64,000 bases of DNA from Apostichopus japonicus (taxonomy: Eukaryota > Echinodermata > Holothuroidea > Aspidochirotida > Stichopodidae): contig NC_092574.1 of assembly GCF_037975245.1 (NCBI RefSeq), forward strand, positions 5,138,713 through 5,202,712, given 5' to 3'. The translations under genes were made by a program, and so were the position numbers. Under the pieces are notes generated by a model, which saw nothing but the letters and a program-made list of their open reading frames with translations, was not told the DNA's origin and ran no database searches. Within the stretch, counting starts at the first letter, position 1; each line of letters starts with the position of its first letter. Positions 21,550 through 34,369 of the stretch are shown here, piece by piece.

Positions 21550-22997
21550 CTAATCATTCAATCCAATCTCTGCTGCCCTGCTACGAAGGTTCTGTGCCAT
21601 GATACCGCCATCGTCTAGTATTTCATAATATTGTTGTAAATATTTTTTGGCCTGCCTGGCAAATTCAGCAGTTTGACAATAAGCAGAAATATCTACATTT
21701 TTCGTTATTTCAAGTGCTGTCTCTATCACATCTTCATATGCCTTTGCGATATTTTCATTTACTTGATATCTATTAACAATAAACAAGCTATAAGCACGTC
21801 GAAATTGAACTTCGATCAAATAATACGGAGAGCCTTTGTACTCCTCAATCATACCGTTGAACATTGCCTGTGCCTCCTCATTACGTCGCGCCTTACCCAA
21901 CGCAATCGCTTTGCTTAGTTTACCTAAAAAAAGGAAGGTTCTAGTTCAAGACATTTATCAATATATTTCATTTCCAATCTTCTATATTCGTCCTTATCAT
22001 TGCTGTCTCGGGCATCAAGTGCTAAATATCGGTACACAATCGATATCTGTAGAAACAACTCGGATCGGGGATGCTGAAGCTCTTCTCCTCTACGTAAAAC
22101 ATCAAGGGCTCTTTCATTATCACGCAAACGACGATAAAAACGACCTTTCTTTATGATAAGTTCACATGTATTTGCGTCAAGGTTGGCCATGATATCTTTG
22201 CCCTCATCGACTCGATCTGGGATTCTCAGCAAAACCTTTGCTAGGTCACATTGTGCCGACTTGTTTGTTGGTTCCAATTCAATCGCTTTCTCGTAGCACT
22301 GAATCTCATCATGGATGCCATCATACGGTTCACTGACGTTATTCCACCCAAGACGAGCCTGTCGACCAATAACTGCACCAAGAGACTGATACCACGAAGA
22401 TTTAGTCTTGATGGTTTTCAGTGCTCGCTGATATCTTCGTTCGGCTTCCTTGTATTTATTCGGTCCAAGTCTTGTTAAAGCGAAAGCAGCAGTGGCGTCT
22501 ATGAAGGCTTGAAGTCTCGTTTGAGAGAGCTCATCTCGATGTCTGCTCCAGCTTTCTTGTAATTCTGCGAGAAGTCTTAATCGTCTGTCCTCGTTCTGAT
22601 TTCCCTCGTGGATAGTTTCCAGAACCCACAACCTGTTTGCATTTACAATGATGATGTAAGCCTGACGTTCATCGTCATCTGCAACTTTCATGGCTTCTTT
22701 CTCCGCTTCCACGAAGAATTCTTCTGCTTTCCGAGAGTTTCTTTGCACCCCTTCAATATGAGAGACCTCTAGATAACCTCTGAATAGCAGCATATCACAG
22801 GCTGTCTCCGTCCATTCTATCTCATTTCTGGTTTCCAGTTTACTATCGAGGTTGTTTGTTATACCCTTAAAGTCTATGAGAATATTCTGATCAAGTTTCC
22901 AATTGAAATGGCAAGGGACTTTTTTCCACCAATCGGGTATAGAATGACAACCGGCCATTTTAGAAGCTATAGAAGAACAATGTGAATAACAATACAT
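21550..22997 (-). pseudogene. IFIT-like TPR protein, copy C (single frameshift)
   Basis: Same protein as copy B, split in two frames: 22997-21924 (357 codons, through LELEPS) and the rest in another frame ending at 21550. The break is in an A-run at 21926-21932: the copy B sequence after TTTACCT has 17 bases where this copy has 16, so one base is lost and a stop follows at once. Everything else is conserved (CHFNW, DDDERQAY, YEKAIELEP, KKGRFYR, the C-terminal EIGLND), so the change is recent or an assembly error in the homopolymer. The shared MAGCHS start is at 22958. The N-terminal half is closest to D; the C-terminal part shares DISAYC with E and DDGGIM with B. Confidence 0.8.
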
Positions 22998-22999
22998 TT

Positions 23000-25930
23000 A
23001 AAGAACACTGGCGTATATGTAAACAATTTTGGATTGAAGAATGTATGAGCTTAGCTGTGGACAACATTCTATAGTATTCTTTTATATTTTCCCTTTTTGT
23101 TTTCATTTATGATCATTTATAAAAGATAATTTACTGAAATAATGGAATGACTTATGTGACAAAAAATTGTAAACAGAGCTGGGTAAAATCATTCGTAATC
23201 CAGCAATGTCTGACGACGTTTTCCCATAGTTTTCTCGGGGGGCCTGAAGTGCCCGGTTGTTCAATGGTCTGCACTGTCAATTGCTACGCATATTTGCTTT
23301 GAAGTCGGGTGTACTATAAATTGTATCATAGAGATAGTTCATGTCATTTGAATTTTCATGTGGTTGTTTCTATTAAATGTTAGCTTTGATATGATTCACG
23401 TTGTAGCACACGAATGCAACATTTGAATGAGAATGATCTTTCTTTAACAGAACGTGAATTATGTTGACATGACCTTTTCATCCTGGTGCCGGAGGGGGTG
23501 GGGGTGGGATGGCTGAGATTTGAGTGGAGAGAAGCTTCTCGCACGACCAGTTCGGTCATTTTAGGCAATGGCGGTATGTTCCATTCCCAAACATTTGAAA
23601 CCATGGTAACGGTACTGTCATGGATGTTTTTACCCAAATTGAACACTTCCTGAGTTCTATCCGCCAAATCGTTGACTGTATAGTCCTACTAAAATTATGA
23701 ACTTGATATAGTGTACAGAAAGGCAAGCGGGTAGCCAGGATTTCTTGGAGGGGGGGGGGGGATTCGGGCCGGATCAAATGTATTAACCTGCTTTGCGATA
23801 TCTGCCTGGGGTCTAGACGATATCTTCAGAGCTTTCAATTTGTTTCACCAATCGTCCGAGACTTTAGCCAAGTGAAATTATATGATAAAGTTCAATTAAT
23901 GCATATGATTAGCCTAATATTGATTCGTTGGTTTGAAATTATTCAAGTTGGTAATAAACAACTCATAATAGAAGCTACAAGTAGGGTGGCCTAGCTAGTA
24001 GCCAGTAACACGAAATCAACAATACGATAGTGCCACGGTGCAACCTGCAGCAGGGTGGCCAGTTTATATGTAACACAACTGGTCAAATTGAGAGAATTTA
24101 CCGACCAAATCGAGTAAATAAAGACCAAAGACATTTCTGCTCGATGTCTGCCTCTATACGTAGTCTACAATTGGTAGTTTGAATTCATTTTTGATAGGGT
24201 GACTATATGAAGGTTACCGGCGTATATATCTTTTCAAAAGTGTGGGGACAAATAAAGCTTAGATATGCACCCAAGCCGAAAAGGTGTGAGCTTATATTTG
24301 TTCTTAACGTGTAGCATATTATGCATTTATATGCCAGGGTGTTAAAACACACTAACACGTGTTATGTTTTGGGAGCATGCGAGAACTAGATATGTTAAAT
24401 ATACAATACATTCAAGTTACATACGATACATACATAGTAATAAATGAGCTAGCAACACGATTTTGTTTTCCAGCTCGTTTCTATCGGTAAACGCTGTACT
24501 GTGTACGAAGGTAACCATTGAAACTAGGTCTGTGTAGACTCCAATGGACAGTCGTTATCATCACATACATCTTGTTTACGTGATTATTTTTTTAACACAG
24601 GCCGCAATAAAATGTGCCTCTAGCATAACACGTGTTATCATGTTATAACACAGATGCATATAAATGCGCATTATATTCAAGTCGAAAACGCTATTATAAG
24701 CAACAGTACAATTCGGTTCGGGTGTCTACGCTATGTCTACGAAATCTATTTTTAGCCTTCAGTGGGAAAGAGATATTCCAGTTTCCACTCTTTTGTGAAA
24801 TTTTGTGTGAGATCTCTGCATTGTTCTCCAAATTCTCTCCCTCTCTCCACCTCTTCTCTTTATTCTCTCTCTTCTCTCATTGTTTAAGGGTGGGGAGTAA
24901 CCGCCCCCTGGCTACGCGCTTGGAGAAAGTCACTTTACTCTTAGCTGAAAACCCTGTGTGCTCTGTTCTCATACTGTTTACAGTTCATGCATATATCGAT
25001 CACACTTTTTCTGCTAAAGCCTGTGTATTTATGATTCACGTTGTCAGTAAAATTTGTCAACTGTCACTCAAATTTAGAATTTGAATAAACTTAAAAACGT
25101 AAAATGCTATAGCGATGGGATTTTGACAATTGGGTTCCGTTTTCGCCCTTTCAATGGTTTTCTCTGAAGGTTCTCAGTTTGGTGTGGATTTTTCTTTCAA
25201 CAGTAAGGTTTAAGCTATCCCATTACCTATGATTTACTGTAATTATGATTTACATAAATTTTTATATGAAGCTCAGTTTTATCGACTTAGGCTTCCTTCA
25301 TGCCACTACTATAAGATTGTCTGTCCAAAGCCATAGTCCTTCGGTTTTACTACGTTAATCGGCTTAATTATGTAAAGTCATTGGAAACAATATTTCGGTT
25401 AGGCCTATTCTAACGACTGATCAGGAATTCACACTTGCGATGTTGAAATTTCGAAATATATCATCGTGCAGTTTCCAAGTATCAATATCGGATTAACTTT
25501 GGACGGTTGATATAACGAGGGTATTAATTATAAACATACTCATGATATAACAAGCATGGCAGCAGGTTATCTCGTATACAGAAAGCAAAATAATAGGGTA
25601 ATAGTTAACTTGAAACGCAATAAACTGGTATTAGTTTGAGAATTCCAGTCAATTACGGATTAACATCAGCCGCGAACTGGTTAAACTGAGCCTTTAAATG
25701 CATTTGGTAATGTTGGTACAATACTTTTTGCCGCCAACGTCATTTGGGGGGGGGGGGTAATCGGGGAGGGGGATCCGTCCCTTCAGCCCACCCCACCTCC
25801 GCGCTGGTTACGTCACTGCGGGTAGCAAAGTGAATGAGAGAGTTGTTTACAACTATCACCTACTGTATATATATGTACGTCAGAATCTAACTTCAGGGTT
25901 TACTGCTCAGTGTTTGGTTGGCTATACATG
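23000..25930. repeat. Duplicated upstream region of copy C, colinear with 40149-42470
   Basis: No gene. High similarity to the upstream region of copy D throughout, with a private inserted element at 24268-24724. The frames 24632-25084 (here) and 41229-41621 (unit D) share about 100 residues, but this follows from the recent duplication. Homology is cut at 25930 by a 5.4 kb insertion and resumes at 31363. Confidence 0.7.
24268..24724. mobile_element. Small terminal-inverted-repeat element inserted in unit C
   Basis: Present here, absent at the matching place in unit D (about 41268). The ends are CACCCAAGCCGAA (24268-24280) and the reverse complement of CACCCGAACCGAA (24712-24724), matching at 11 of 13 positions. 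Inside are further palindromes, for example around AACACGTGTT (near 24355 and 24628). No frame for a transposase, so non-autonomous. No clear target duplication, so the class is open. Confidence 0.6.
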
Positions 25931-28419
25931 TAGGGACGAAGCCAGGGGAGCAGGGGGGCGACTGCTCCCCCCTTTCAGTGTCGAAAAAAATGTTTAAAAT
26001 CTGTTATTTTTAGCATGGTATTTTATCAGTGCTCTTTTGATCTTGAACACTCGTCAGCTCCGTTAACTCGATTATAATCGTAGTGACATTCAGGCCTACT
26101 GACTGAACTACTAACTTAGTTTGGCAGATGCAATTAGCTAATTTTAGCCTATAACCTATTATAAGTCTACAGTTACTGTAGCCAATGCGTAATAAAATAC
26201 ATATTGCCTACCTAACCCACTCGATGGAATGTCACGAACCGCGTATGCACAGCGACGACGACAACGTTCGTTCTCATCCTTTCTATGATTCGTCCTAAGT
26301 TGTTGCACGAACAGCATGTTATGAAGCTAAGCTAGCAATAGCACGTGATATGCACTTCCTATAAATAATGATTACACTGCTAATACACTGCGATAACGAT
26401 ATTTGTTTAAAAAATATCTGTCTTAAAAATTATGAAAGTTTATATTGTCCATCAGTTAAGTTCGTCAAATGTATTTAAGTCCAGACATTGGACAATAAAC
26501 AAGAATCATCCTACTAGAAATGTTGTAAAAGAGCACTATGTTTGTCTTTCTGATATATTATGTAAAAGAACATGTACAAGAATTCAAACAGGAAACAAAA
26601 TCTGCTGATAATATGATATCATATGATAATGATGAAACTGGCAATCATTGCACCAGATCGCATCTCAGGACCTTCAATTCGTCCCCGTTTTCGCGTATGG
26701 CGAATGTGCACTTTGGCGAAATTGAGTTAAATATTGTACTTATACCTATTTCGAGGGTGAAGAATCGGTTGAGCCGAGTTTGAAGTTTTAAAACTGTTTT
26801 TTTTTTTCATTTTTTCTGACTCATTTTGACGAATGTCCACCTAAGACCCACTCTCGTTTTTACATACTGACGAATACTTTAGTCATCATTACAACCACTC
26901 AGTAACACAATTTGTCTAAGGTCCATGCATATTTGCATAACGACGAATATTACCCTTTGGAACAAGCCGCACATAACAACCATGTCATACTGACTTGAGA
27001 ACCAAGTTAACTGCCATTTGAAAACACCCAGGATTATGGGAAGGTAATATCTTTATGATTTCCACCTCGTCTTTTAACTGATTAATGCAGCATTTCATAC
27101 ACGATAGCATAACTCGTGAAAACAGAATGGCTAGTAGGTCAACAATAATATACCTGATTAGTAGCCTAGTGTTATGATTGCAGTACATTCTATGCTTGTA
27201 TCTGTTGCGCGAGTAGCTATAGACAGTAGACTGGAGTAACGCCATTTATCTCGACTGAAATGGTGTAACAGTGTCGGTACATTTAATTAGAGCTGTGTGT
27301 AAATGGGGAAACAGGTGGTGTAAGACACTGACGGACATTGATGACAATGGGTGTAACTCGTATAAAAATGATGAATAAATCACTCAAATTTTGATTGTGA
27401 CCGCGAAGAATACAATACCTAGACCAAGGTTAATTAATTTAAGCCATTCTTAGAGTTAGTCTAACCATACCTAAGGATTAAAGTGAAGGAATCCCAAACC
27501 ATCATAATGAACTTATATCACCAAGATCCTTGTGATGAACTTATCCCTAAAATACCTAAGTCCATTCTCCTGCACGGTACGGGAGTAAATTGGTTTTTAA
27601 AAGTCGTGGCATGGAGCTATTTTTTGCCCATGTGTAATGTCATAGTGCCACTTGGGATGATGGGAGGGGGGGGGGCGATATAATGTAATCATTTGGTGTC
27701 CTGTCTCCTTTTCAATGTGAATGTAAACAGTTCAATAAAAAATACCAGTTTTACGACAAATTAAAACATGCAAACGCCAGCTCCTCCAGTCTTCAATTTC
27801 ATATATAAATAAATGTTAAAAATGTAACATCTCCCTAAAGAAGTACGGTTTCTCTTAGCTGTTGGCGGCTTTGCTCATCACAGCAGCATTACTCTAGCCT
27901 AACTTAAAACTACCTATATCTGGCTAAGTAATACCTAGTTACATAGTTGAAGGTCACATACTTTTACATGAAACTTTGGAAGGTACTAGCATAGTTTATA
28001 CTTAAGTAGTTACTTTGCTACAAAGGACGAGGAGGGGGGCGTTTAGACCGAATTACTAGAAAATCTGTATAGCAACCTTTAAATTGACAGAACCTTGGAT
28101 GTTTTCTTCCACAGGTTAAGAAGTTCAGGATAATAGGGGAAGTTATACCATACCTTTTGGAAAATCAACCAAGTCAGAACATGGACATACAAACCAAATG
28201 AACATCACCAAACTGATACACCCTCAGCCCTGGTTTCCGTACATTGGGATTATTAACCCATAAAGGTTGCTTGACATAAGAAAGGAGAAGGCACTTGCTG
28301 TTCCAGAACAGAAGTTGCAAGCCACTCGAATAATCCATATCCATATCCATATCAAACGTTTTATTAATCCATGATATTGTGTCTTATTAAGATTGTAAGG
28401 AAATAATTATAACAAAGGG

Positions 28420-29014
28420 TCTTTAATGACTTTTCAAGTGCGTTTAATACTGTCTTGCCAAATCAATTAATGAAGGATGTTTTACGATTTATCAAAGAAA
28501 CATGGCTTATTTATTGGCTGACACAATTTCTTCAAGGATGGCCCAGACAAGTAAGGTTGGATAAAGGGTTATCGGAAATATTGGAAATAAAGGTTGGTGT
28601 GCCTTGGGGGGGGGGTGGGGGTCCATTATATGCTATATTATTTACTATATATATATACTGATGAAATTGGGTCAAACTCACACATTTCTGTTACAAAATA
28701 TGCCGATGATACTGCTGTATCATGCACAATTCCTAAGAGCTCTGTTGAAACTGACCAATGAAATTTTCAGTGTTCTGTAAATGACATAGTTCCAACATGT
28801 GACCGCAAGAATTTATTGCGTAACCCCCCCCCCCAAATAAAGGAAATTCGTTTTTGAAAATAAACCATAAAACATGAAGGTCTCATTCTATCAACGTCGC
28901 AACGTGTTATTGAGGGATCTGATGTGGCTAGAACCTCCAAAACTAAGTACTGGGAGTAAACAGCGACGACAGTTTGACCTTTTCTTGCAAAGCATCAAGG
29001 TATTAAAAAAGTAT
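28420..29014 (+). pseudogene. CR1/Rex1-like LINE reverse transcriptase relic
   Basis: Plus strand encodes a finger/palm-like segment (FNDFSSAFNTVLPNQL, later WLTQFLQGWPRQVRLDKGLS), then after a G-run a KYADDT motif where the RT active site should lie (near 28700). Stops and frameshifts make it a relic. Its downstream part is separated by the small element at 29023-29366. Confidence 0.7.
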
Positions 29015-29022
29015 ATTATATA

Positions 29023-29366
29023 CATATAGGCGTAGGAGGCGGGGGGGGGCTGGGGGGCTGCAGCCGCCCCCATCCAAAAAATTGTTAAAATTTGGGCAAT
29101 ATGCTGAGAATTTTTCGGGCACCTACTGAAGGAAAAATAATTTGCAATGTGTTTTTCAATGGTTAAACTGATATTATTTTTATCATTATTATTGTAACGA
29201 CTTCCCTAATAATTATAACCAATATGGAAGGATAATAACACGGAAATGATTGTATTTTATTGGCATGCGATGTAATAACCAATGCATGCCTATATGATAT
29301 GCATATTAACGTGTTGAGTCGTTACAGCCCCCCCCCCCCAAATCAAATTGGACTCCTACGCTTATG
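29023..29366. mobile_element. hAT-like small non-autonomous element with perfect 8-bp target duplication
   Basis: ATTATATA flanks it exactly at 29015-29022 and 29367-29374. The ends read CATATAGGCGTAGGAG and, in reverse complement, CATAAGCGTAGGAG. G- and C-runs lie just inside the termini. No coding sequence. Removing it restores a continuous frame through the LINE relic (a YIVSGVAYVVSFF segment), which shows that it jumped into the LINE. Confidence 0.82.
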
Positions 29367-29374
29367 ATTATATA

Positions 29375-29800
29375 GTATCTGGTGTGGCTTACGTTGTGTC
29401 TTTCTTTAGCCAAAATGCTAAGGAAAATGTTTTCAATACAATTATTCAACCTGGCACATGTGATATATGTCTGGTACCATTTTATATTGCAAAAAAAAGC
29501 AAAGAAAGGAGAATGAAGTTTCTTAAATACACATCAGCTATATTTAATTTAGATTACAGTATACTTTTAGAAAAAGTAAATGCTGCTGCAAGACCTGAGT
29601 TTACAATAATGACTAATAAGATTAACAGTGATCAGAATCACCCTTTGTATACAACTGTACTACAAAGTCTCCTGCACAAATCGAGCAGAAATCTAAGAAA
29701 TCCCCACAAAATACCGAACGCAAGTTTACAGAAACTCATTTATATACCGTGCTGCTTTATGTATACATTCCATTCGAGCACTTAGAATGTTTGTTGTAGT
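29375..29800 (+). pseudogene. C-terminal part and 3' end of the interrupted LINE
   Basis: A frame of about 140 codons runs to 29785, with NHPLYTTVLQSLLHKSSRNL and later LQKLIYIPCCF, reminiscent of the end of CR1/Rex1-type ORF2 (HPL ... R ... FIP). The following AT-rich stretch looks like a LINE 3' untranslated region. Without a database search the assignment is moderate. Confidence 0.45.
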
Positions 29801-29989
29801 CTGTTTGTTATATCGTTTTATGTATTAACTTTTGTATGTGTAGATGTATTTTATATGATATCCTATCATCTTGACATTTTCTCCCCTTTTATATTAGTTA
29901 TTCTTGGACTGTTTGGTATCCTATCATCTTAAGAAAACAACTTTTATATGAGTTATTCTTCTTGTTGAGGTATTATATGACTCCTGTCT

Positions 29990-30290
29990 ATAAATTTTAT
30001 ATGTATACTGGAAGGAAAAAAAGAAGGAACAACTAATACAGTACAACTTGGGAAGACTTGAACAATGGCACAGTTGTTTCCTTCTTTAAATCTGAGGATT
30101 CACACGTGGTTGGGTTGGATATTATGAATGTACCTGTGAGCGTAAGAAATATTTTATATGTATACTGGAAGGAAATAAAAAAGAAGGAACAACATACTAT
30201 AGTACAACTTGGAAACACTTGAACAATGGCACAGTTGTTGGGTTGGATATTATGAATGTGCCTGTGAGCGTAAGGAAAGTTCACATTCCG
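29990..30290. repeat. Tandem duplication of about 160 bp
   Basis: TTTTATATGTATACTGGAAG starts units at about 29995 and 30153. Both continue through GAACAATGGCACAGTTGTT and TTGGATATTATGAATGT. Confidence 0.75.
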
Positions 30291-30514
30291 TTTAAGGGGA
30301 TAGTATAGTGGGAAATCTTCCCAAAGCGTTTGAAGGATACTTAGAAACTATTGCCAGAGGCATTTCACGTAACACACTGACTGGAAAATGAAGAATTGCA
30401 CACAATTTTCCGTAGTCTGTGTGCTTTATAAGAGTTCCGACTTAACAGATTACGCCACTGGAACTATTATTTTTGCAACTGCATGTGTTCACATTTCATC
30501 ATATACCAAGTTGT

Positions 30515-30970
30515 CTATTTTATACATTGTAGAAAATGGTGGGGGTTCTTTTAAAATAAATAGGACCAATATATCACCCTTTCAGCAGCCGGCTCTCCTT
30601 GCCCTCCCTACCTCAACATCCCTCTATCCGAAACCCTCCATGTCACCCAAGAAAAACATACTAAAACACTTACCCCCGCCCATAACCCATACAAATTCCT
30701 TGTCTATTTTACACATTGCAACAAAACGAGGGCGTTCTTTTTAACACTAAGACCAATATACCACCCCATTCAACAGCCGGCTCTCCTTGCCCTTTATACC
30801 AACTCCCCTCGTAATATCCGACTCCATCCATGCCACTCAAGAAAAACATACTAAAACACGTATGTTGATACCTGCGTATAACCCATTCCTGTCTATTTTA
30901 TACATTAAAGTAAACCGTGGACGTTCTTTTTAAAATCAATACGACCAATGTACCACCCCTTCGATTATTT
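30515..30970. repeat. About 190-bp tandem repeat, roughly two and a half units
   Basis: Landmarks CAGCCGGCTCTCCTTGCCCT, AAGAAAAACATACTAAAACA and TCTATTTTACACATT recur near 30515, 30705 and 30893. It ends in C-rich sequence. No coding potential. Confidence 0.7.
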
Positions 30971-31362
30971 TCTTCTATCGTAAGGTCATTCCACCTACCA
31001 CCCCCTTCCTCTCCCCATGTGAAAGTGAACATTCACGGTGTACCCTATGGCTACTACACACAAAAGTGACGAATACAAGTCTGTGACAGGACGAAACTTC
31101 TATTTGTTATATTTAAAATATTGACAACTTTCGGTACAAAAGATCATTTTTTTAATTACGCTATACTAAAGTCAAAATGTGAAAATCTTTAGAGCGCGTT
31201 TTCTCAAAACTCACATTTTGAACATTCGTCACTACGCCAGAACGGGACGAATTGTTCAAAAATATCTCAAAGGGGAGGGGGACACCTCCTCCCCTTAGAC
31301 ACCTCCCTTATATCAATCGCAAAAAGTGCACCCCCCCCTTCAAATTCCTTGCTACGTCGCTG

Positions 31363-34000
31363 TATACATGGGACATGTGAAAGAGGGAGTGTCAGGTTTC
31401 GCAGTTTGAAATCGAACAATCGTTTGTCTTTTACCGTCTAGTATATCATTCTGTGACTTACGTAGACTTTCCATATACCTTCATAGACTTTCTCGTGCTT
31501 TCCATTAATTTCGTCAAACTCAACAACTACTTTGACAAGTCATCGTATACACAACAGGTACATGCATGCATGCTTCGTGAATGAAATATTGTACTGCTTA
31601 TTGACCATTAAGTTGCATATTATCGGATTTAAACTGCAACGACATCAATCACACACACATGCATATTGTTCTTACATTTATGTGTAGAACTACACCACTT
31701 CTCTCAATCAGCAATGCCTTACGTGAAACGTTACGTTTCAATGATTGGAGAAAAAGTTGCGTTTTTTTTTCTCTATTATGAAAACATAAGATCTTGACTG
31801 TGCGTTAAGAAGGCATACGGTAATGGAGCCATTTAATGTCCGTGATCGATGGACAAGTGTGTATTCTGTCCTCTGTCAAGTGACCGCCGTGAGGGCGAAA
31901 GCGCATCGTTCAAGATCAATGCAGCGAACGAGGTTGTTTCGGTATAATCATAATGAGAAACGGGATCCACTTCAAGGATCCGTTATACCATTCTTACAGC
32001 GGAAATTGTAGTAATCATAAAACACATACATCATAAAAAAAAATCAAAATGTTTAAACTAACCTTATCTCTTTGTAAGGTCTTGGTCTCGCCGATGTTGA
32101 ATAGCTTCTAATTGATCTTTCTAAGTAGGAGTTGCTTATAAATTGTCTGGCGATTCCAAATCACTAAAATGTTTCGCAATAATAGGGTTATTCCAGGCAA
32201 AGAAAAAAAAAACGACCTTTAAACTCTGCTCAGATATCTGTATGATTATACATGAATATCTACACTGCTTTCACTGTCACGTCTGCTTAGATGGTCGTCG
32301 TTCACAGCACCTCATAAAACAAGTACACAAGTCATAACACTGGTATCATTCGTACTACAGAAATGCATACAGGTAAACTGATGGAAAAGATATCACCATT
32401 TGAAGATCCCTTTTCGACACAAAAAAACATCTCAAAGGGAAGAGGAGTCTACCCCTAAAACCACTCCCCAAGCCGGAAGTATGATTTATTTGCTTCTCCC
32501 TTCCCCTAAACTTTGCATTAAAGATTGTATTGCCATGATTACATTTCAGTCCGCTAACTTTAAGATCTCGGCATTGTCATCACCACATAGTTCGTTTAAT
32601 ATATCAGGGAGATAAGATTGTATATAGCTAAAGACACAATGTGTCTCTTTAAAATATAGAAGAACTTGGTGTTGTCAGGGAAACAAAGTGAGAACAAGTA
32701 AAATGGAGAACGTGAAGTCTCTTTCGTATCAGGACATATAGCTACAGTGACAACAACAATATAATGTTTTATTGTGATTTTAGGCCCTCCGTCTGTGAAA
32801 TATATTGGCCTGAATTAAGACCAATTGATTTAGCAACACTACTGCATAGAAATTCGATATTTTTTTTCTATTTTAGTTTCTATAACAAGTGGAGACAGTC
32901 TTAAATATTATAAAAGGACATTTCACATATTACTGAAAGACTATAGTTGTGGTTATTTTAGTCGTCAGCAGATATACCACACATATCAGCCTTCTAAAAC
33001 ACCCCAACGCCCCCACCCTCCCTGCCCCTAGCGATCAATCAAGAGCAAAAAAAAATATGTAATATCAAACAACAGGAATCATTTTCACTAGACTATTGAA
33101 CATGTTCTGGATATGAAGTTAAAGGTCATGCATGTTGTTACTGTCTGTTAATGTATATTACTCCATAAAACTATGATTAAAGTTCAACCCAGCCAGTTTG
33201 GCCTGAACAGAGGATCTCCGTAGTAATAGGCCAACATACATGTTACATACAAGACAGCCAAAATATCTCTGTAGGATATATACTAAAATGAGTTAATATG
33301 TATGTAGACCTACGTTAAAATATGTTGTAGGCCTTCGCCATGTTCAAAGTCAGCATATATGCGTAAGTTTCATATGTCACTGACTCATGCATAGATTTTA
33401 TAGGTATGGCATTCACAACAAGACATTCACATTGTGAGCTGACAGCAACCTAGGTCAATCGTTCAACTGAATTTCGACAACGTGAGTTTCCAGCTTTGTG
33501 AAAATAGAAGAGCTTCAAACAGTGCAAGAATTGCACCGTTTGCCTACATACATGTTACATACTGGACAGCCAAATATCTCTATATGGTAAATATTAAATT
33601 ACTTATTATGTATGTAGACCTACACTAAAGATTGTTGTAGGGCTTCCTCATGTTCATAGTCAGCATCAATATGTAAGTTTCATATGACACTGAATTTCGA
33701 CATCGGGAGTTTCCAGCTTGTGAAAATAGATGAGCTTCAAACACTGCATGAATTGCACGGTTTACTGATGTTACGCCGGGTCACTAAACTAATCCGCCGC
33801 CACAGAGGAGTTAGAGAAGAGAGAATAAGAACAACTTGATGTAACCTTAAACAATGGCAATAATGCAACAGTCTCTGCATGGGTGTTTCAAAACTCGCAT
33901 TACATATGACATTTTGGTGGGGTCCTTATTTCAACCCGTTACGCTCACCCCCTCCTCGAGAGATTTCATCCTCGACATGTAATAAAAAGTGATTTTCCTT
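31363..34000. repeat. IFIT-type upstream block with no gene attached
   Basis: Colinear with 10230-13000 (upstream of B) and 42450-43590 (upstream of D). It is the distal half of copy C's upstream region, separated from it by the 5.4 kb insertion. Positions 31823-31985 hold the conserved GGATCC-containing piece. Small frames here (such as 31823-32011) mirror those at 10740-10928 and are not considered genes. Confidence 0.65.
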
Positions 34001-34369
34001 TGTCACTGACAACGATACTGAAATATTCATTTCATTCATTCATGCCGAGTACACCTTTCTGGGGTCTCATGCTAAACCACCTCGGCTTTATGAGCATTTT
34101 CATGTAGGAAAGCAAATGTTTGGCAAACATAATCAATATAAACTGTTCCTCTAATCCTGAAGAACCAACAAAAAATATGGAATATAATAATACTTATTGT
34201 GCAGACTGAGCTATATCATAGAAATATGGAAATTTTGGATATGAACTGGTATGAAATGTTTATAACTCATTAACCGCTGGTTGTGGAATCCATGTATGGT
34301 CACCCAACTGGTCATATGTCACTTTATTCCTGGTTTGTCTAAGTCGATGATGTCTGGTCTTCAGTGATT

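Larger units (their letters stand above)
25931..31362. mobile_element. 5.4 kb insertion with 8-bp target duplication
   Basis: TATACATG flanks it at 25923-25930 and 31363-31370. The ends TAGGGACGAAGCCAGG and the reverse complement CAGCGACGTAGCAAGG match at 12 of 16 positions and resemble hAT-type termini (CAGGGGCGTAGC family). Joining the two flanks gives a sequence colinear with unit D around 42450-42500. Contents: no recognisable transposase, LINE relics at 28420-29800, a nested small element, and tandem repeats at 29990-30960. It may be one large non-autonomous element or two small elements with material caught between them. Confidence 0.6.

Noticed and set aside
23079-23086. TATAAAAG on the minus strand upstream of copy C
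   Set aside because: The matching site in unit D is mutated, and the acceptor-like tract before the start codon makes a promoter at this place doubtful.
24632-25084. 150-residue plus-strand frame, with a similar 130-residue frame at 41229-41621
   Set aside because: About 100 residues are shared, but the two lie in recently duplicated upstream sequence with equal similarity outside the frame. Composition is low-complexity (runs of F, S and L), and no family is recognisable.
29027-29364. Tc1/mariner-type TA target site for the nested element
   Set aside because: A longer perfect 8-bp duplication outside the ends fits better and points to a hAT-like element.
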